A stretch of DNA of 64,000 bases from Mauremys mutica. Taxonomy: Eukaryota > Chordata > Testudines > Geoemydidae. Position 1 is the first letter of the stretch. Every line of letters begins with the position of its first letter. Under the pieces are notes generated by a model. The model was not told where the DNA came from. It saw only the letters and a program-made list of their open reading frames with translations, and did not search any database. Positions 24,124 to 36,604 of this stretch are shown here, piece by piece. A program made the translations under genes and the position numbers. Location of the stretch: the NCBI RefSeq assembly GCF_020497125.1, contig NC_059087.1:14727925-14791924 (forward strand). The letters are read 5' to 3'.

Positions 24124-26679
24124 ATTCACTTAGAGAGCTGCCACACAGCAGTTAGGGGCAAGCGTGTACATAGGAGAAAGAGGGATTTCCAGGATTCTCT
24201 TCGTGACAAAGGATTCCAGAAAAGATGGGTTCACACTGAAACCAATACCTCAAATTTACTGTGAAGTTATTTGTGCAACCTCCAAAGGTTTAGTCAGAGC
24301 CAGGAATTTAGCATGTGTCATACCACATCACATCACTGGTTCATCAAGTCTGGTATCCTGCCTCAGGGAAGAGTGGAGGGGAACCATAATGCACCTCACC
24401 AGGTGGGCCTTCCTCACCCAAGCACAGGCTGCACAAGGACATAGGCCCACAAATTTCCATTAGTAGAGAAGCCTTATTTTATGAGCTAAGCCCTGTGTGC
24501 TAGGCTATATTAGTCCTTTAAGCATGATCGTTTTTAAAAAGAATGAGAGTGTCGCACCTTACGTGGAGGGAGGGAAAATCTTTGGGATAAGGCCTGATGG
24601 GAGAAGACTGCCTGAGATTCCCCTTGCTAATTTTTTCCAGAATCATTCTGCTGTAAAGGCAGGGGTCTGGCCCTACAACTGATGCCCTTACCTCGAGTAG
24701 GGGGTGTATCATTTTCTCAGTTCCCCTCTGGAGCAATGCCTCATGCTGTAGAAAGTTTAGCCCTTTAGTCAAACATAAAACTCTTCCAGACTGTCCAAAG
24801 GCCTAAACGGGCCAACAGACTGTCCATAAGCTTTCATTACACACACTGCCTCATTGGGTTCCTTCTCTCAGGTTTCTATAAGGTCTCTTTCATCCCAAAA
24901 AGTGTCCCTTGCCAGAGCCTCACAGGCCCTAGCTCATCACAGGCCCTCCCACCTGGGAGCTAACATACTTCCCTCTACAACTGCTGTAGGGAGTAGGGGC
25001 TTCCTGTTTCCCTTGACTAGAAGCCACAGTCCTGGGCCTCTGAAAGGAAAGAAACATATGTTTGCTGCAGATGTGATAGCAGCCATCCTGGCCAACACCA
25101 GAGTCCTCCAGAGCTGAAGGTGTTTACAACTTGAGCAAAAGAACCAGGGATTAAGGGATTGTAACATGCTCTGTGGACCAGGGACTGGGTGCCATGGGGA
25201 CACAATACAACACAACCAGACTGCTTCAAATGCCCAGTTATTTCCATCAGCCAGGGAAAGGAAAATTCCAAACAGAGCCCAAATTCACAGCCTGGCCTTC
25301 CATCACATACATACCTTTACCCCATCGCCAGGCTCCTGTGCAGATTTACCCTGAAGAGACCCACCAGCAGCAGCTACCATGTCTTTCAAAATCTCCTCCA
25401 ACATACCTAGGAAAAGGATTTATATAACACTCTTTCCCAGCATGCATCTATGCCCAGCTCAGAGTAGCACGGGACCAGAGGGCCTTTCTTAAAGGGTCCA
25501 TGCAATCCTAGTGGAACTGGCAAGAAGTCAAGCCTCCCGATCCCAATAGAACTTCTAAAGGCACATGTGTCTTCCAGCCAGCCCGGTGTCTTTGCAGCAG
25601 TTCTGGTGCCCTCTCAGGTTCTTTATGATGCTTTCCCCATCCCAGTTTGCCAAGACACCATTTTAACCTTCCTTCAGGCCCCCCTGAAAGACCCACTTCT
25701 GTGAATCCCATGTGGCCCTTCTGCCAGCCATTGTCAGAAGCAAAAAAGTCCAAGTTCAGTATTTTAAGGGGTTCTTCTGAAAACTTAGATAACAGCAGCT
25801 CAAGTCTCCAGCCAGAAACCTGGGGAACTATAAGTAATACTTCCCCACTTGCAAGCTCTGAGCCTGGGATTTAAGACAAAGAACTTTTTGGGGGGTAGGG
25901 GGGAACACCACAATACATTTGGGAAAGCCAGCAATCAAATGCACACTCCCTCCGGGTGTCCCAACAATAACCCTCCTCTTTCAGGTGTGAACAGCGAATA
26001 CGTTCTAGCCACTTGCCTTGTCCCCAGCTTGCCATTCACAGATTGTCATTCAGGGCTGGTGGGGTCCAGGAATTCTGACAGCTCAGTCTCCAGGCCCTAA
26101 GGGAAGTGCTACCAGGCTGCACTAAGAGATCTACCACCTCACCCAGCTAAAGTGATTGCCAGCTCGGATGGCCTGCCCCATCTGGGCACCACCACCCAAC
26201 TCTGCCAGACCTTGGCCTCCGTCAGGGTGCACCAAACCTGCTGAGCTCTCCTGAAACTCTAGCTCTTAGAATTTAAGCAGTTCAGGGCAGCAGCTGACTT
26301 TCCTCTTGTTCATCATGAAGCACTGCGCATGTTATCAGCGCTTATAACAACGGCCAGGCGATGATGGAAGGATAGGGATTTTAATTACTAAGGTGCTCGG
26401 TGCAAATGGAAGACAGCGGGGACATTTTACAGCGAGACTTCAGTGTCTGAGCGTGTAACCAGCCAGCTAGAACAGTGTTCCTATGTCAAGATAAGAGGAG
26501 AGAGCAGCCTTTATTCTTGTTACAGAGCCATAATGACCTGTGGTGTTCGCATGTGAGGACTGCATTCTGGGCATGCACTCTTGATTTGAAGGAGGAGGTT
26601 AGAAACAGACTAAAGAAGGCAAAAAGCTCAGTGCTAAGAGGGCCGATGATGAAGAGGAAGAACACATCTATGCTGCTAT
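24124..26679. other. No gene seen
   Basis: Several overlapping 60-99 codon frames on both strands without domains. No repeat I can name. Confidence 0.4.
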
Positions 26680-26753
26680 CTGTTAGTCTTTCAGGTGCCA
26701 CCAGACTCCTCGTTGTTTTTGTGGATACCGACTAACACAGCTACCCCTGATAC
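26680..26753 (-). repeat. Single copy of the 'gtagccgtgttagtct' dispersed repeat
   Basis: Reads 'ctgttagtctttcaggtgcc ... cgactaacacagctacccctg', the reverse complement of the head and arm of the element at 23912. Confidence 0.7.
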
Positions 26754-28476
26754 TTGACATCTATGCCACACACACCCCCTGGGCTGTGAGCAGTGGGGAC
26801 TGAATCTGGGACTGACATCTGAAACAATGAGCCACAGAGCTGGGGATGTAGGAAGAGTTCACTCCACTAAAAGGAAGAGTCCCTCAACATGCTAACATTT
26901 CCTACATGAATCCTGTATTTTGGTGCCCCTCATTTTGGGGAACCATCTCGCCTGGCCTCCCACATTAGTCCTTTGGCGGGTAGAAAGGTTCTGGCTCCTA
27001 GTTGCCTGAACTGTGCATGTGGAACCACTGTGCAGATGACATCCACGGATGCCCCAAATGGCTCACTGTGACTGCTGCACCACAGCACACCGCTGCGCCA
27101 CATTTCCGTCTGACATATACCCAAAATAAAGTTGTTTATTTAAAAGATATTTGGAGCAGCACTTTACAATAAGTGGCAAATCATTATTTAATTCCTTTGG
27201 TACTCATCGAAATAACATCAATCAAAACTAATGCATCTGCTAGCTAAATATGAATGTAATCATCCATTAAAATGTTAACAGTCATGAAAACTGTTTATTA
27301 AAATAAAGAGATAAGCATCTCCTTATGATTTGGCAATCAGCCTATGTCCCCTTAAGGCACAGTTGGTACACTGGCTGTTTGGAACTGGATTATGTTTGAA
27401 ATGTCCCATCCGTTTATATCTCCCTTTATTCAAAAAACACAATTTAGCTTTTGCAAGAAGCCCTGGAAGCTACATCCTTTTTGTCCTTGAACACATACAT
27501 TGCAATGAAGACTCCACCTGCACTGCCCTGTCATTGATTCAATGACACGGCAGGGCAGCTGTGCTGCTCGATTCTAATTTGGAAATGCTGCCCAAAGGGG
27601 TAAGGAATAGGCTGACCCACCCAACCCAAGCTATAGCGGTTGGGCTGCAAAAACAAAGGCTCTAGAGGTAAGAAAGCAGCACTGCGATGCTTAAATTTGT
27701 GCCAGGGCTTGCCAGGGCTGAGCGCTGGCACCTTTAGGCTTGGCAGTTCATAGCCCTGGCACCTCCAGGCTTGCTGTGTCAGTTAGGAAAGTAAAAAAAT
27801 TGCTTGCGCCCCAGCACCTCTTTCATTACAAACTAAGCGCTGCAGCTCTGCTCCGTGGTAGCTCTCGCTGTAGTGTTGGGAGTCTGAGGGCAGGAAGGAA
27901 GAAGGGCCTGGTAGCCTGATCTGTGCCTGTGCATACGGGAGCCACACAAGTGGCATCTATTAGAAGCTAGGACCAGCGGTAGAATGCCGGCACAGCTATC
28001 CTTGATGGAGAGGAATTTATTGCCTCCCTGCCCTGAATTTTGCACATGTCCTTTGTGCAAGGACCACTTTACTCCTGTAGCAGTACAGGATTTAGCCACA
28101 GGGACCATATTCCAGTACTGGCTATGTGTACGTGGATCCAGTTGAAACCAAGGGAAGCTGTACACACACCCCAGAACCCTCATTTATATTTCTGATGGGG
28201 GGCAGGGGAGTTCTCGTGACTAGCGGGCGCCGTGCAATAAGCATGACTGGCCACTTTTGACAAGTTTCTTTCTCCTTGTTGTACTTACGCTGTGTGAGCA
28301 GTAGGATTGTTTCTATGTTACAAGTGCCCTTAAATTCCTAAGGACTCTGCCATCTGCCAAGCCTGATGACAGTTCAGCACAGCCTGTTAAAAAATGAGCC
28401 TCACACAGTGCACCTTCTCCTGGAGATTTTTCTGTTATCCCTTCCTGTTCTGATATTGCGCTTATGCCTTCACTAA
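26754..28476. other. No gene seen; CNE-like AT-rich stretch
   Basis: 27120-27320 is AT-rich and repeat-free with ATTA/TAAT words and could be conserved non-coding DNA (speculative). 27690-27830 contains repeated 'gccagggct/ctggcacct' phrases from an unidentified dispersed repeat. Confidence 0.35.
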
Positions 28477-28772
28477 GGGCTAGTCTACACTTACCTGCCG
28501 GGTCGATGCGGTGAGTTCGACTTCTCGGAGTTCGAACTATCGCGTCTAATCTGGACGCGATGGTTCGAACTACCCGCACGCTCCGGTCGACTCCGGTACT
28601 CCACCACTGCAAACAGCGGTGGCGGAGTCGACCTTGGAGCCGCGGACTTCGATCCCGTGGCGTCTGGACGGGTAAGTAGTTCGAACTAGGGTACTTCGAG
28701 TTCAGCTACGCTATTCACGTAGCTGAACTTGCGTACCCTAGTTCGACCCCCGCCCTTAGTGTAGACCTGCCC
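28477..28772. mobile_element. Harbinger-type MITE, copy B (296 bp)
   Basis: Same family, orientation and internal order as copy A at 44-338, with many single-base differences and a short altered segment in the middle. The left end is GGGCTAGTCTACACTTAC and the right end, read inward, GGGCAGGTCTACACTAAG. Flanking trinucleotides are TAA and TAT, consistent with a mutated TWA duplication. The left terminus matches that of the autonomous Harbinger at 40526 at 16 of 18 bases. Confidence 0.8.
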
Positions 28773-29064
28773 TATCATAGTATTTGAGCACCTCACCGTC
28801 TTTAATGTATTTATACTCCCTGCGTTCCTCTGTGGGAGAGAAGTGCAGTTATCCACCTTTGACAGATGAGGAACCAAAGCCCAGGTTTTTAAAGGTGTTT
28901 CACTGTTGCTGCACTCAGCATTGCAAAAATCTCACTGATTTAGGAGCCTAAATAAAATTTTTCAAAAGGGATTTAGGCACTTAAAAGCCAAAATCCTATT
29001 GGCTGTCAATAGGATTTTGGCTCCTAAATCAGTTAGGTATTGTGACCTTTTACAATCTGGGCAT

Positions 29065-29170
29065 GAGGCGCATTAAGGCTAAGTGACTTGCCCAAGGCCA
29101 CATGGGAATTCTGTGGCAGAACAAGGACTTCAAACAAGTTTCCTCAATTCCTAACCTACTGCCCTAACCA
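29065..29170 (+). repeat. L2/MIR-like tail fragment
   Basis: 'gaggcgcattaaggctaagtgacttgcccaag' type text followed by a 'gaattctgtggcagaac' phrase; an old dispersed tail. Confidence 0.45.
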
Positions 29171-29544
29171 CTGAACCAAAATCAGAACACTGTAAAATAA
29201 ACATCATTCAGCCTCGAAGTACATGTTGCTTTTCGTGTATGAAGGAAAACAACCCACAATCCTATTTTCTATTCCTTTTATGCCTCCATACTTTGACTGG
29301 TACATGTTTCCCCAAAGAACATTTTTGTAATGAACAACAAATCACACTGAATATATCTTGTAACAAAATGTATATGAAATGTCACAACTAGCTGCCTGTT
29401 TTACAAACATGTTTTGGAGTCCAGGGGCCAGATTTTCAAAGATGTTTAGGCACCTGAAATGAATGGGAATTAGGCAACTAGTAGGGCTTACAAAAGTGCT
29501 TAAGTGAGTTAGGTGCCTATCTGCATCTTTAGGCACCTAAATTA

Positions 29545-29664
29545 AGGTGACCAGATGTCCTGATTTTATAGGGACAGTCCAAATATTTGGGGCTTTTTCT
29601 TATATAAGTGTCTATTACCCCCCACCCTCTGTCCCGATTTTTCACACTTTCTAGCTGGTCACCC
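29545..29664. mobile_element. TA-flanked MITE, copy 1 (about 120 bp)
   Basis: TA dinucleotides flank inverted ends (A/G)GGTGACCAGA and its complement. The interior 'tgattttatagggacag ... ccgatttttcacac' is shared with 34098-34220. A TA target suggests Tc1/mariner-type mobilisation. Confidence 0.75.
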
Positions 29665-30151
29665 TAACCTAAATGCATTTGTAAATGCGGCCTGAAGGTC
29701 CTAAATTGCAATGTTAAATTGTTCCAAAAAGAAACAAACCTAAGTGCTGTGTTTGTGGGAGGAGATGCATTGCCCATTTGAATATATTTTTCAGATCCAT
29801 TTGTTCAAAAATCTGTGTTCAGCACTTAGCAAGACTGTTAAAAAAATATCAGTGTTTGCTCTGCCGACTACCAGGTTTCAGCCATTTCAGCTGAATGGAC
29901 GAATGCAGCCACAACTGCTTCATATTTTCCAAGCAAGCAAGCAATTGTCTGTTGTGTTTAACTTTAAGCCTCTCATCATCATCGTCAGATTTAAAAGAAT
30001 TGATCCAAATCCCTTTGATAATCATGTGGGAATCATGTGAGCTGTCTTCATGTTGTACCATTTCCATTATCATTCAGAATTAGTCAATGGCCATTAAAAA
30101 ATAAAGAATTGCCAGGACTGTATAAAACACATCATTTCTAGTTTTCTGTGC

Positions 30152-30620
30152 GACTAAGGGCTTGTCGACATGGGGAAATTGACCGGTGTAGCCTTAGCAG
30201 TCAAAAGTAGTTACAGTAGAACCTCAAAGTTACAAACACCTTGGGAATGGAGACTGTTCGTATCTCTGAACAAAACGTTATGGTTATTCTTTCAAAAGTT
30301 TACAACTGAACATTGACTTAATACAGATTTGAAACTTTACTATGGAGAAGAAAAATGCTGCTTTTCCTTTATTTATTTAGTAATTTACATTTAACATAGT
30401 ACTGTTCTGTGTTTGCCTTTTTGGGGGGGAGAGGGGGCGTGGTGGGCTCTGCTGCTGCCTGATTGCATACTTCCAGTTCCAAATGAGGTGTGTGGTTGAC
30501 TGGGTCAGTTCGTAACTGAGGTTCTACTGTAAATGAATTATTCTGCTTCAGTAATTATTTCAGAATAAAGTCACTTTTATTCCAGAATAGTGTCCACATG
30601 GGGGAGTTGTATCAACATAG
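30152..30620. repeat. Older MITE-like repeat split by a younger insertion
   Basis: 'ctaagggcttgtcgacatgg' at the left and 'agaatagtgtccacatggggg' plus 'actatagctatgcccctta' at the right bracket the pogo-like element at 30214-30529. The class resembles the 'ggctttgtctacatg' repeats at 50784 and 63492. Boundaries are uncertain. Confidence 0.35.
30214..30529. mobile_element. pogo/Tigger-like MITE (316 bp)
   Basis: Ends are CAGTAGAACCTCAAAGTTAC and, read inward from the right, CAGTAGAACCTCAGTTAC, with a TA on each side (30212-30213, 30530-30531). CAGT termini with a TA duplication fit the pogo/Tigger branch of Tc1/mariner. No transposase remains. Confidence 0.8.
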
Positions 30621-31014
30621 CTATAGCAGCATAATTATTCCACTATAGCTATGCCCCTTAATTTCCCCAATACAGAGGCTTGAGAGAGTTCATAAGAAGC
30701 ATTAGATGGCATTTCTGATTTTTTCCATGCCTGCAAGTTGAAGTTATCGTACAGCACAGAGCACAGCACATTGTTTGTCTTATAGCCATGTACAAGCAGG
30801 ATGTTTGTGTCATACTGATATGTTCTGCTGATGAACCTTAGCTTAAAGGGGAGAAGAGACTGAAATGATGTGCCTGTAGAAAAAGGAACTGGATTGACAG
30901 ACAGCATAAAATTTTCAAAGGTGCCTATTCCCATTTTCAAAAACTGTTACTGTACTGACATTCCACCTTACCAATCTTTAGCCTAGATTTTTAGGTCAAA
31001 TTATATATGTCCAT

Positions 31015-31165
31015 TACTAGGAATGGGCGACAGGGAATGGATCACTTGATGGTTACCTGTTCTGTTCATTCCCTCTGTGGCAGCTGGCATTAGCCACTGT
31101 TGGAAGACAGGACACTGGGCTAGATGGACCTTTGTTCTGACTCAGTCTGGCTATTCTTATGTTCA
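31015..31165 (+). repeat. CR1-type LINE 3' fragment
   Basis: 'gggaatggatcacttgatgg ... gacactgggctagatggacc ... ggctattcttatgttc' is a LINE 3' terminus I recognise from turtle and other sauropsid genomes. No coding part is left. Confidence 0.6.
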
Positions 31166-31267
31166 TTTTCATTATTAGTATTGCATTAATGCTTTTTTTA
31201 AGGCATGCATAATTTATTTTTAAATTGTTGGATTTGGGTTTTTTTAATGGTGTGTTCCCAATAGTGC

Positions 31268-31272
<5 letters not shown>

Positions 31273-31348
<76 letters not shown>
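31273..31348. repeat. (AC)38 microsatellite
   Basis: An uninterrupted dinucleotide run of 76 bases. The Cys-Val and Thr-His open frames across it are artefacts of the repeat. Confidence 0.98.
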
Positions 31349-31350
<2 letters not shown>

Positions 31351-31689
31351 ATCTCCTTATGTTATCAAAGTGGCAGTCTTTCAGTATCTTTTTTGCAGCT
31401 GAGGCTGGCTGTTGGCTGGCAGTCTGTTCTTGGCTGGAGAATCCAGGTCACACACAATTCATTAAAGTTACTGAGGATCATCATCCCAAGCAGTATTCTG
31501 GAAGCACATAATTAAACTTCAAGCCTTTGCAGAATTCAAAGTATAATCGAACTTTCCCCCAGTATGCTTAGCAGTGCACAATTGAATAGCTACATTATGA
31601 TGGGGTTATGCCTTCTTTTGAAGCATTAGGCATTAGCCAGTGCTGAAGGCCAGATACCAGACTCAAGGAAGGGAGGCTACAAGCATATG

Positions 31690-31870
31690 GGAAGTGGTGT
31701 AATGAAAGCCCAAAGCCCCTGGACTTTGAGTCAGGAGACCTGGGTTCAATTCCATAGACTTCCTACATGACACTGTGACTGGAGCTCCCTTGTGCCTCAG
31801 ATTTCCTTCTCTCAGAGGAGTATTGTGAGGTTAAAAACCATGCATAATTGTGAAGCATTTGGGTGGGATG
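31690..31870 (+). repeat. MIR/CORE-like SINE
   Basis: 'ggactttgagtcaggagacctgggttcaattcc' (tRNA-like B-box region) followed by 'gtgcctcagatttcc ... gtattgtgaggtta ... gtgaagcatttgggtggga'. Diverged MIR-type SINE order. Confidence 0.55.
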
Positions 31871-34097
31871 AGGATCATCTAAAGAGAGATACGATTCGGT
31901 TGACATTCAGAGGCTGATGATGATGGTAGCCATAAAAGTACCTAGGAGGTAGGAAGTATAGGAAATACTCTAACTTTTTTGCTTCATTTATGAGAGGAGG
32001 AGAGAGAAGTAGTGGAGGGAAATACATGTCTGCCGTGTTCTACTGAACAACCAGAACTTTATAAAAGTTCTAGAAGAATATTTGAACCCCTGTATATTGC
32101 TGGGTTTTCCATTTCCTGCCTGAAAATGCCATGACCCTCCAGATTAAATGTGTTTATTGCCATATAAGGAAAGATTTAACACTGATTATATGTGGGGGAG
32201 GGCGGGAAGGGAGGTCTTTTAACAAAAGATGGATAAATTAACTGAAAAGAACTTCGCGCGAGCCTTTCCATGTTCTGAAACTGGAGTTTAAAAATATGTG
32301 CAGGTAACTATGTTTATTCACTTATATTTCATTTCATGCAATTTCTTTGTTCCCTCCAGAGCCAGAAACAGATGCCAAAATGTTCCATGGTTTACCGAAA
32401 GCCATGCTCTGGAATCGGTCTCTTCTAAATCTGTTTACTAGAACTGGTCAAGAGTTTTCCCTCTGAGCTATTTTCAGAATTAAGCATTTTTATGGAACAC
32501 CACATTTTTCAGGGGTTTTCTTGGGGTCGGGGGGAGGTAACAAATTAAAAATTCTGCAAAATAAAAAGGTCAAAAAAATGTCTGGGACTCAGTCAGTTGA
32601 AGAGGTTAACAGGCCCATTGTTACAATGTACTTACAGCCTTATCAAATCTAATGTAAATAGTGCTGGCCCCCCTGGCTGAATGAATTATATGGCAGTCCA
32701 GCTGTTTAAAAATAGCACACCAGAAGTCCCCTTGGACTCTTGATTGCCATTGCAAATATTCCTAAGTGCTGAGGTCGAGGTATTGACTCCACCTGTGAAG
32801 CAGAAAACTGCATGAGGACACCAAAGGGAAAGAAGCACAGTGCAGTGAAATCTAGTTCCAAGACATTCTCAGCTTGTGAAATAAAAACAAAGCAAACTAG
32901 GAATGTTAAAAGGCTGCCAAAGAAAGCATTGTCTTCACAATGAACAAAAGTCTGATTAATAATTAATTGCTTGCCAGCTAATTAGCATTCCCTTGGGCAG
33001 CTGTCTATAGAATGCCTTCCATTTCCAAACATCACCCAAGGCCGGCCAACATCAAGTGCACAAATGGTGTGTTCGCAACTGATTTGTTCCCTGAAATAAG
33101 TGGTTTCCCCATCTCCTGCTGTCACCCCTTCTCTTCACCCCTGAGTTTTAGTTTATTACAATGTCAGCCAAGCAGAAAATGTTAGTCATAGTGGAGTTGT
33201 CTCCTCTCTGTTCCTGGGCAGTGTCTTGTGCATCTTTCCATGAGACCCTGATGCTTTCCCTGTCAACTGTTCCTTTGCAAAGCGCTCTCTGCCTGTGTAA
33301 TCTGAGAACCGCTGTAGTGGCACAGTGGCTGACGGAAGCCTTGTTTGGCTGCTACTTCACAGGGGGGAAAAAAAATGTTACAGTCTGCAAGGAGCAGATT
33401 AGCAACAGAGGCGGGGACCGAATCTTGGCTTTAGAAGCAAAGGCAGCATTTAGGGAACTGTTCTCCAGCTAATGCTTGAATTCAGTTCCTATTAACGCTA
33501 ATGAGTCTTACACACTTGCAGACACCTTAAGAGAGAGAAAACAGAAATGACAGCTAAGTGCAGCCAGAAAAAGCAATCCTTTACTCTCAGATTTGTGCCA
33601 GCCTTAGAAAAATGCACTTTCCATTTAAAGAATTTAGCATCTTTACAGCTGTGTTTTTTAAATGAGCTCCTGCAGTTGCTGAAGTACCATTGCAGAGCAG
33701 GGAAATCTCTCAACAAATTGCCACCACATGGCCGAGCCAAAGAACATTGGAAAGCTCACCCAAATGGAACCTCCAGGAACAAAGAGGCTAGCCCATCACT
33801 GCTACATACTCACATCCATGCCAGGAGCGTGTCTCATACCAGCCCTGCTGCGTGAATTGAAGAAAAGATGCTGCTGTCCCTCAGGCCCTGGCCCAGCAAA
33901 GCACTTACACATGTACTTAACTTCAAGTATGTAAATAGTCCCATTCACTTCAATGGGATTACTTGCAGGCTTGAAATGAGGACACGCTTAAATGTTTGGT
34001 GGATCAGAGCCTTAGAATGTTTAAAATCAGGAGTCAGTCCAATGAAGTCAGGGGGGAAGAATTCTGAGCTCCATTAACCTGGTGTAAATGCAGAGTA
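31871..34097. other. No gene seen; CNE-like stretch at 32930-33030
   Basis: A 103-codon frame at 33161 has no recognisable domain. 32930-33030 is dense in homeodomain-type words (TTAATAATTAATTG, CTAATTAGC), so a conserved enhancer is possible but unproven. 33895-34020 holds a short dispersed repeat of the 'acttcaatgggattac' type. Confidence 0.35.
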
Positions 34098-34220
34098 GGG
34101 TGACCAGATGTCCCGATTTTATAGGGACAGTCCTGATATTTGGGGCTTTTTTTTTTTAATATGGGCTCCTATTACCCCCAACCCCAATCCCGATTTTTCA
34201 CACTCGCTGTCTGGTCACCC
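34098..34220. mobile_element. TA-flanked MITE, copy 2 (123 bp)
   Basis: Perfect inverted ends GGGTGACCAGA / TCTGGTCACCC flanked by TA at 34096-34097 and 34221-34222. Same family as 29545-29664, differing by scattered substitutions and a longer internal T run. Confidence 0.85.
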
Positions 34221-35214
34221 TAAAGCAAAGTAACTCTTCCCTGAGCTGGCCCAGAGGCAGCTGCTCTCAGAGTACAGGGGTACTGACAGTCTATGGGAGA
34301 GTCTGAAAGTTATTCCACTTAGGAACAATTCTGCTGTTGTAGCAAAATATGGCCAGATTCATGTGTGACTTATGCCATTGTTGCCACCCTTTCCTGGTAC
34401 ACCCCGGAAGAGAGATGGCAGTGAAACACCATCTCTACACACACACACACACAGGTCCTTTCAGTTACGGGATAAAAGATACAGGAAGTTTCATAAGATC
34501 TTGTTATGTGCAAATATCTTACTTGTGTGTATGTGCATGCCCACACATAGTTAGATTGTAAAGATGTTTCTGTGACAATTTCCTGGAAGGGGAGGGTAGC
34601 CTTTTGTTACTTTCCTCATATGTATAGAAATATTACTAGACATTTTTTTTTAATTAAAGGAGAAGGAAGAAGATGGAGACTGCCTGGAGATGTGGACTCT
34701 ACACGGAATGTGACACATCAGACATCTACTTTCCCAAGAGGCTTCAGCAGTGCTAAACACAGAGAGGAGAAGAATCTGCAGCATTGTGTTCAGCCAGAGC
34801 TAGCATGTGTCCTTGGCACAGGGTGTACTGGGAGAAGAATTTGGCAAGCAGCGATTGTTGGGGCTCCAAGGATTACACCAGCCCGCCTATCACACGGGCA
34901 GCCAGTAATAACGGTGTGAAAGCGATCGTGGGGAAGAAATAAGTCAAAATTAGATAATAAAACGTGTAAAATAATTTGAAAAAGCAACTAAATTAGGGAG
35001 TGACCTAAGAAATCACACTCCTTGGCCCAACAGAGACCAGGGCTTGAAGTCTATTGAAGACAATGAGAGTCTTTCAATTGACTTCACTGGGGTTTGGATC
35101 AGACCCTTCAACTCCAGACAGCTGGGAACAGATCATTCTGTTTCACACACGTGCTCACAACTCGGATCAGCTTATGAAGTGCCAGTAACGGCAGCCTGAG
35201 AGAACGTCACATTA

Positions 35215-35345
35215 CTTGGGATGTAATCTCCTCAGGGCAGAGAGCATCCTTTTTTTCTGCATTCGTCCAGCGCCTAGCACAGCGGGGTCCTGGTCTATGA
35301 TTGAGGCCTGTAGGCAGTATGGCAATACTAATAAATAATATTTCC
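35215..35345 (+). repeat. Old LINE/SINE 3' tail
   Basis: 'tctcctcagggcagagagc ... ccagcgcctagcacagcgggg ... aatactaataaataata' is a recognisable ancient dispersed tail, probably L2/MIR-like. Confidence 0.55.
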
Positions 35346-36604
35346 TTTCAGACCCAGCAAAGCACTGATGCAGCAAGAGCCGAGACAGGGAAAGAAGCAA
35401 CATCTTCAGAGTGAAGGGATCAATAGAATTGGTTAAGTACAGATGCCTTGGGCGAGGGAGCTTATTGGCCAAGTAGACTGAGAAAAAACAAGCGGGTACA
35501 TATCTTTTATTCTGTCATCACCACAGTTAAGTTATTATTTACATTCTAAACACTTGCTGGTATTTGCTGACCAGCTTCCTTCCAGGTGCAGGGCTCCACT
35601 ATCCCCAAACCCTTCTCAGAATTCAGTCATCTCACTGGGTACGCTACAGAACAGTAGCCCAAGCACTCCCATCAGTTACCGCAAGCATAAGTCTGGAGCA
35701 TCTGCATTAACGTCCAGGGAGCTAACTCCAGACACCAGGGTACTAAGGCTAGGATTTGGCCTGTCAAGTTGCCCTCTGTGCTTCATATCCAGTCATGAGC
35801 AGCTGACCCATAAAACAGAGAATAAATGGATACTAACTGAGTAGCTGTAAGGGGTTTAGGAATCACTCTCTTAAAGGTGCCTTTAAGATCCTGCCTTTAC
35901 TAGTCCGTGTTTCCTCATATACGGATATGTGAATGATTAATTTAAATTATATAAATTCATGGGGCCCAACTCCCCTGTCACACCAATATAAGTCAGGGGT
36001 CACTCCACTGAAGCCAATAGAGCTACACTGGAGTAAAACTGGCATAAGTGAGAGGAGAATCAAATGCATGTTTCCTTTAAAGTAGACAGGCCATTAAGAG
36101 ACTTATAATCCAGACCGCATTGCAACACTATAACATAAATAAGATTCACAGTGTACTGTATCTGATGTATTACAGACTGTAATATGAAACAAATGGCCGT
36201 TTTTCCTTGAGGATCTCCCAGCTGAGAGCTTTGGGACCAAAAGTAATGGGAAATATTCTCTTGTATTCATGTGTGATGCGTCGCTCTCATTAGTATTAAT
36301 GGGAGCTATGTGCCCAAACAGAAAATGTGTACATCATTGACCTGAACTGTGTATTACTGAGTCCCTAGACGAAAATTCCAGTTACACTATAACCCCATGC
36401 AATGGTTCTGCTGAACAGTAGCCCTGGTTCTTCTGTCAACTTTGCAAAGCATTTGGGGAATAAAACCACTTGCACACTAAGGGTACACAGTGTGGAGCTG
36501 CCCTAAACGTGACAGTTTTACTTCTTGGAGTATCTTGTGAATGTTTTCTCCTATACTTGTTGCATGTGGCTTCACACCACCTGAGTTTTGTTCTGAATGT
36601 CTGC
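35346..36604. other. No gene seen
   Basis: 35962-36060 holds a short dispersed repeat ('actccactgaagccaatag ... gtgagaggagaatc'). Otherwise unassigned. Confidence 0.4.

Noticed and set aside
31053..31515. Open frames with long Cys-Val or Thr-His runs
   Set aside because: They are translations of the (AC)38 microsatellite.
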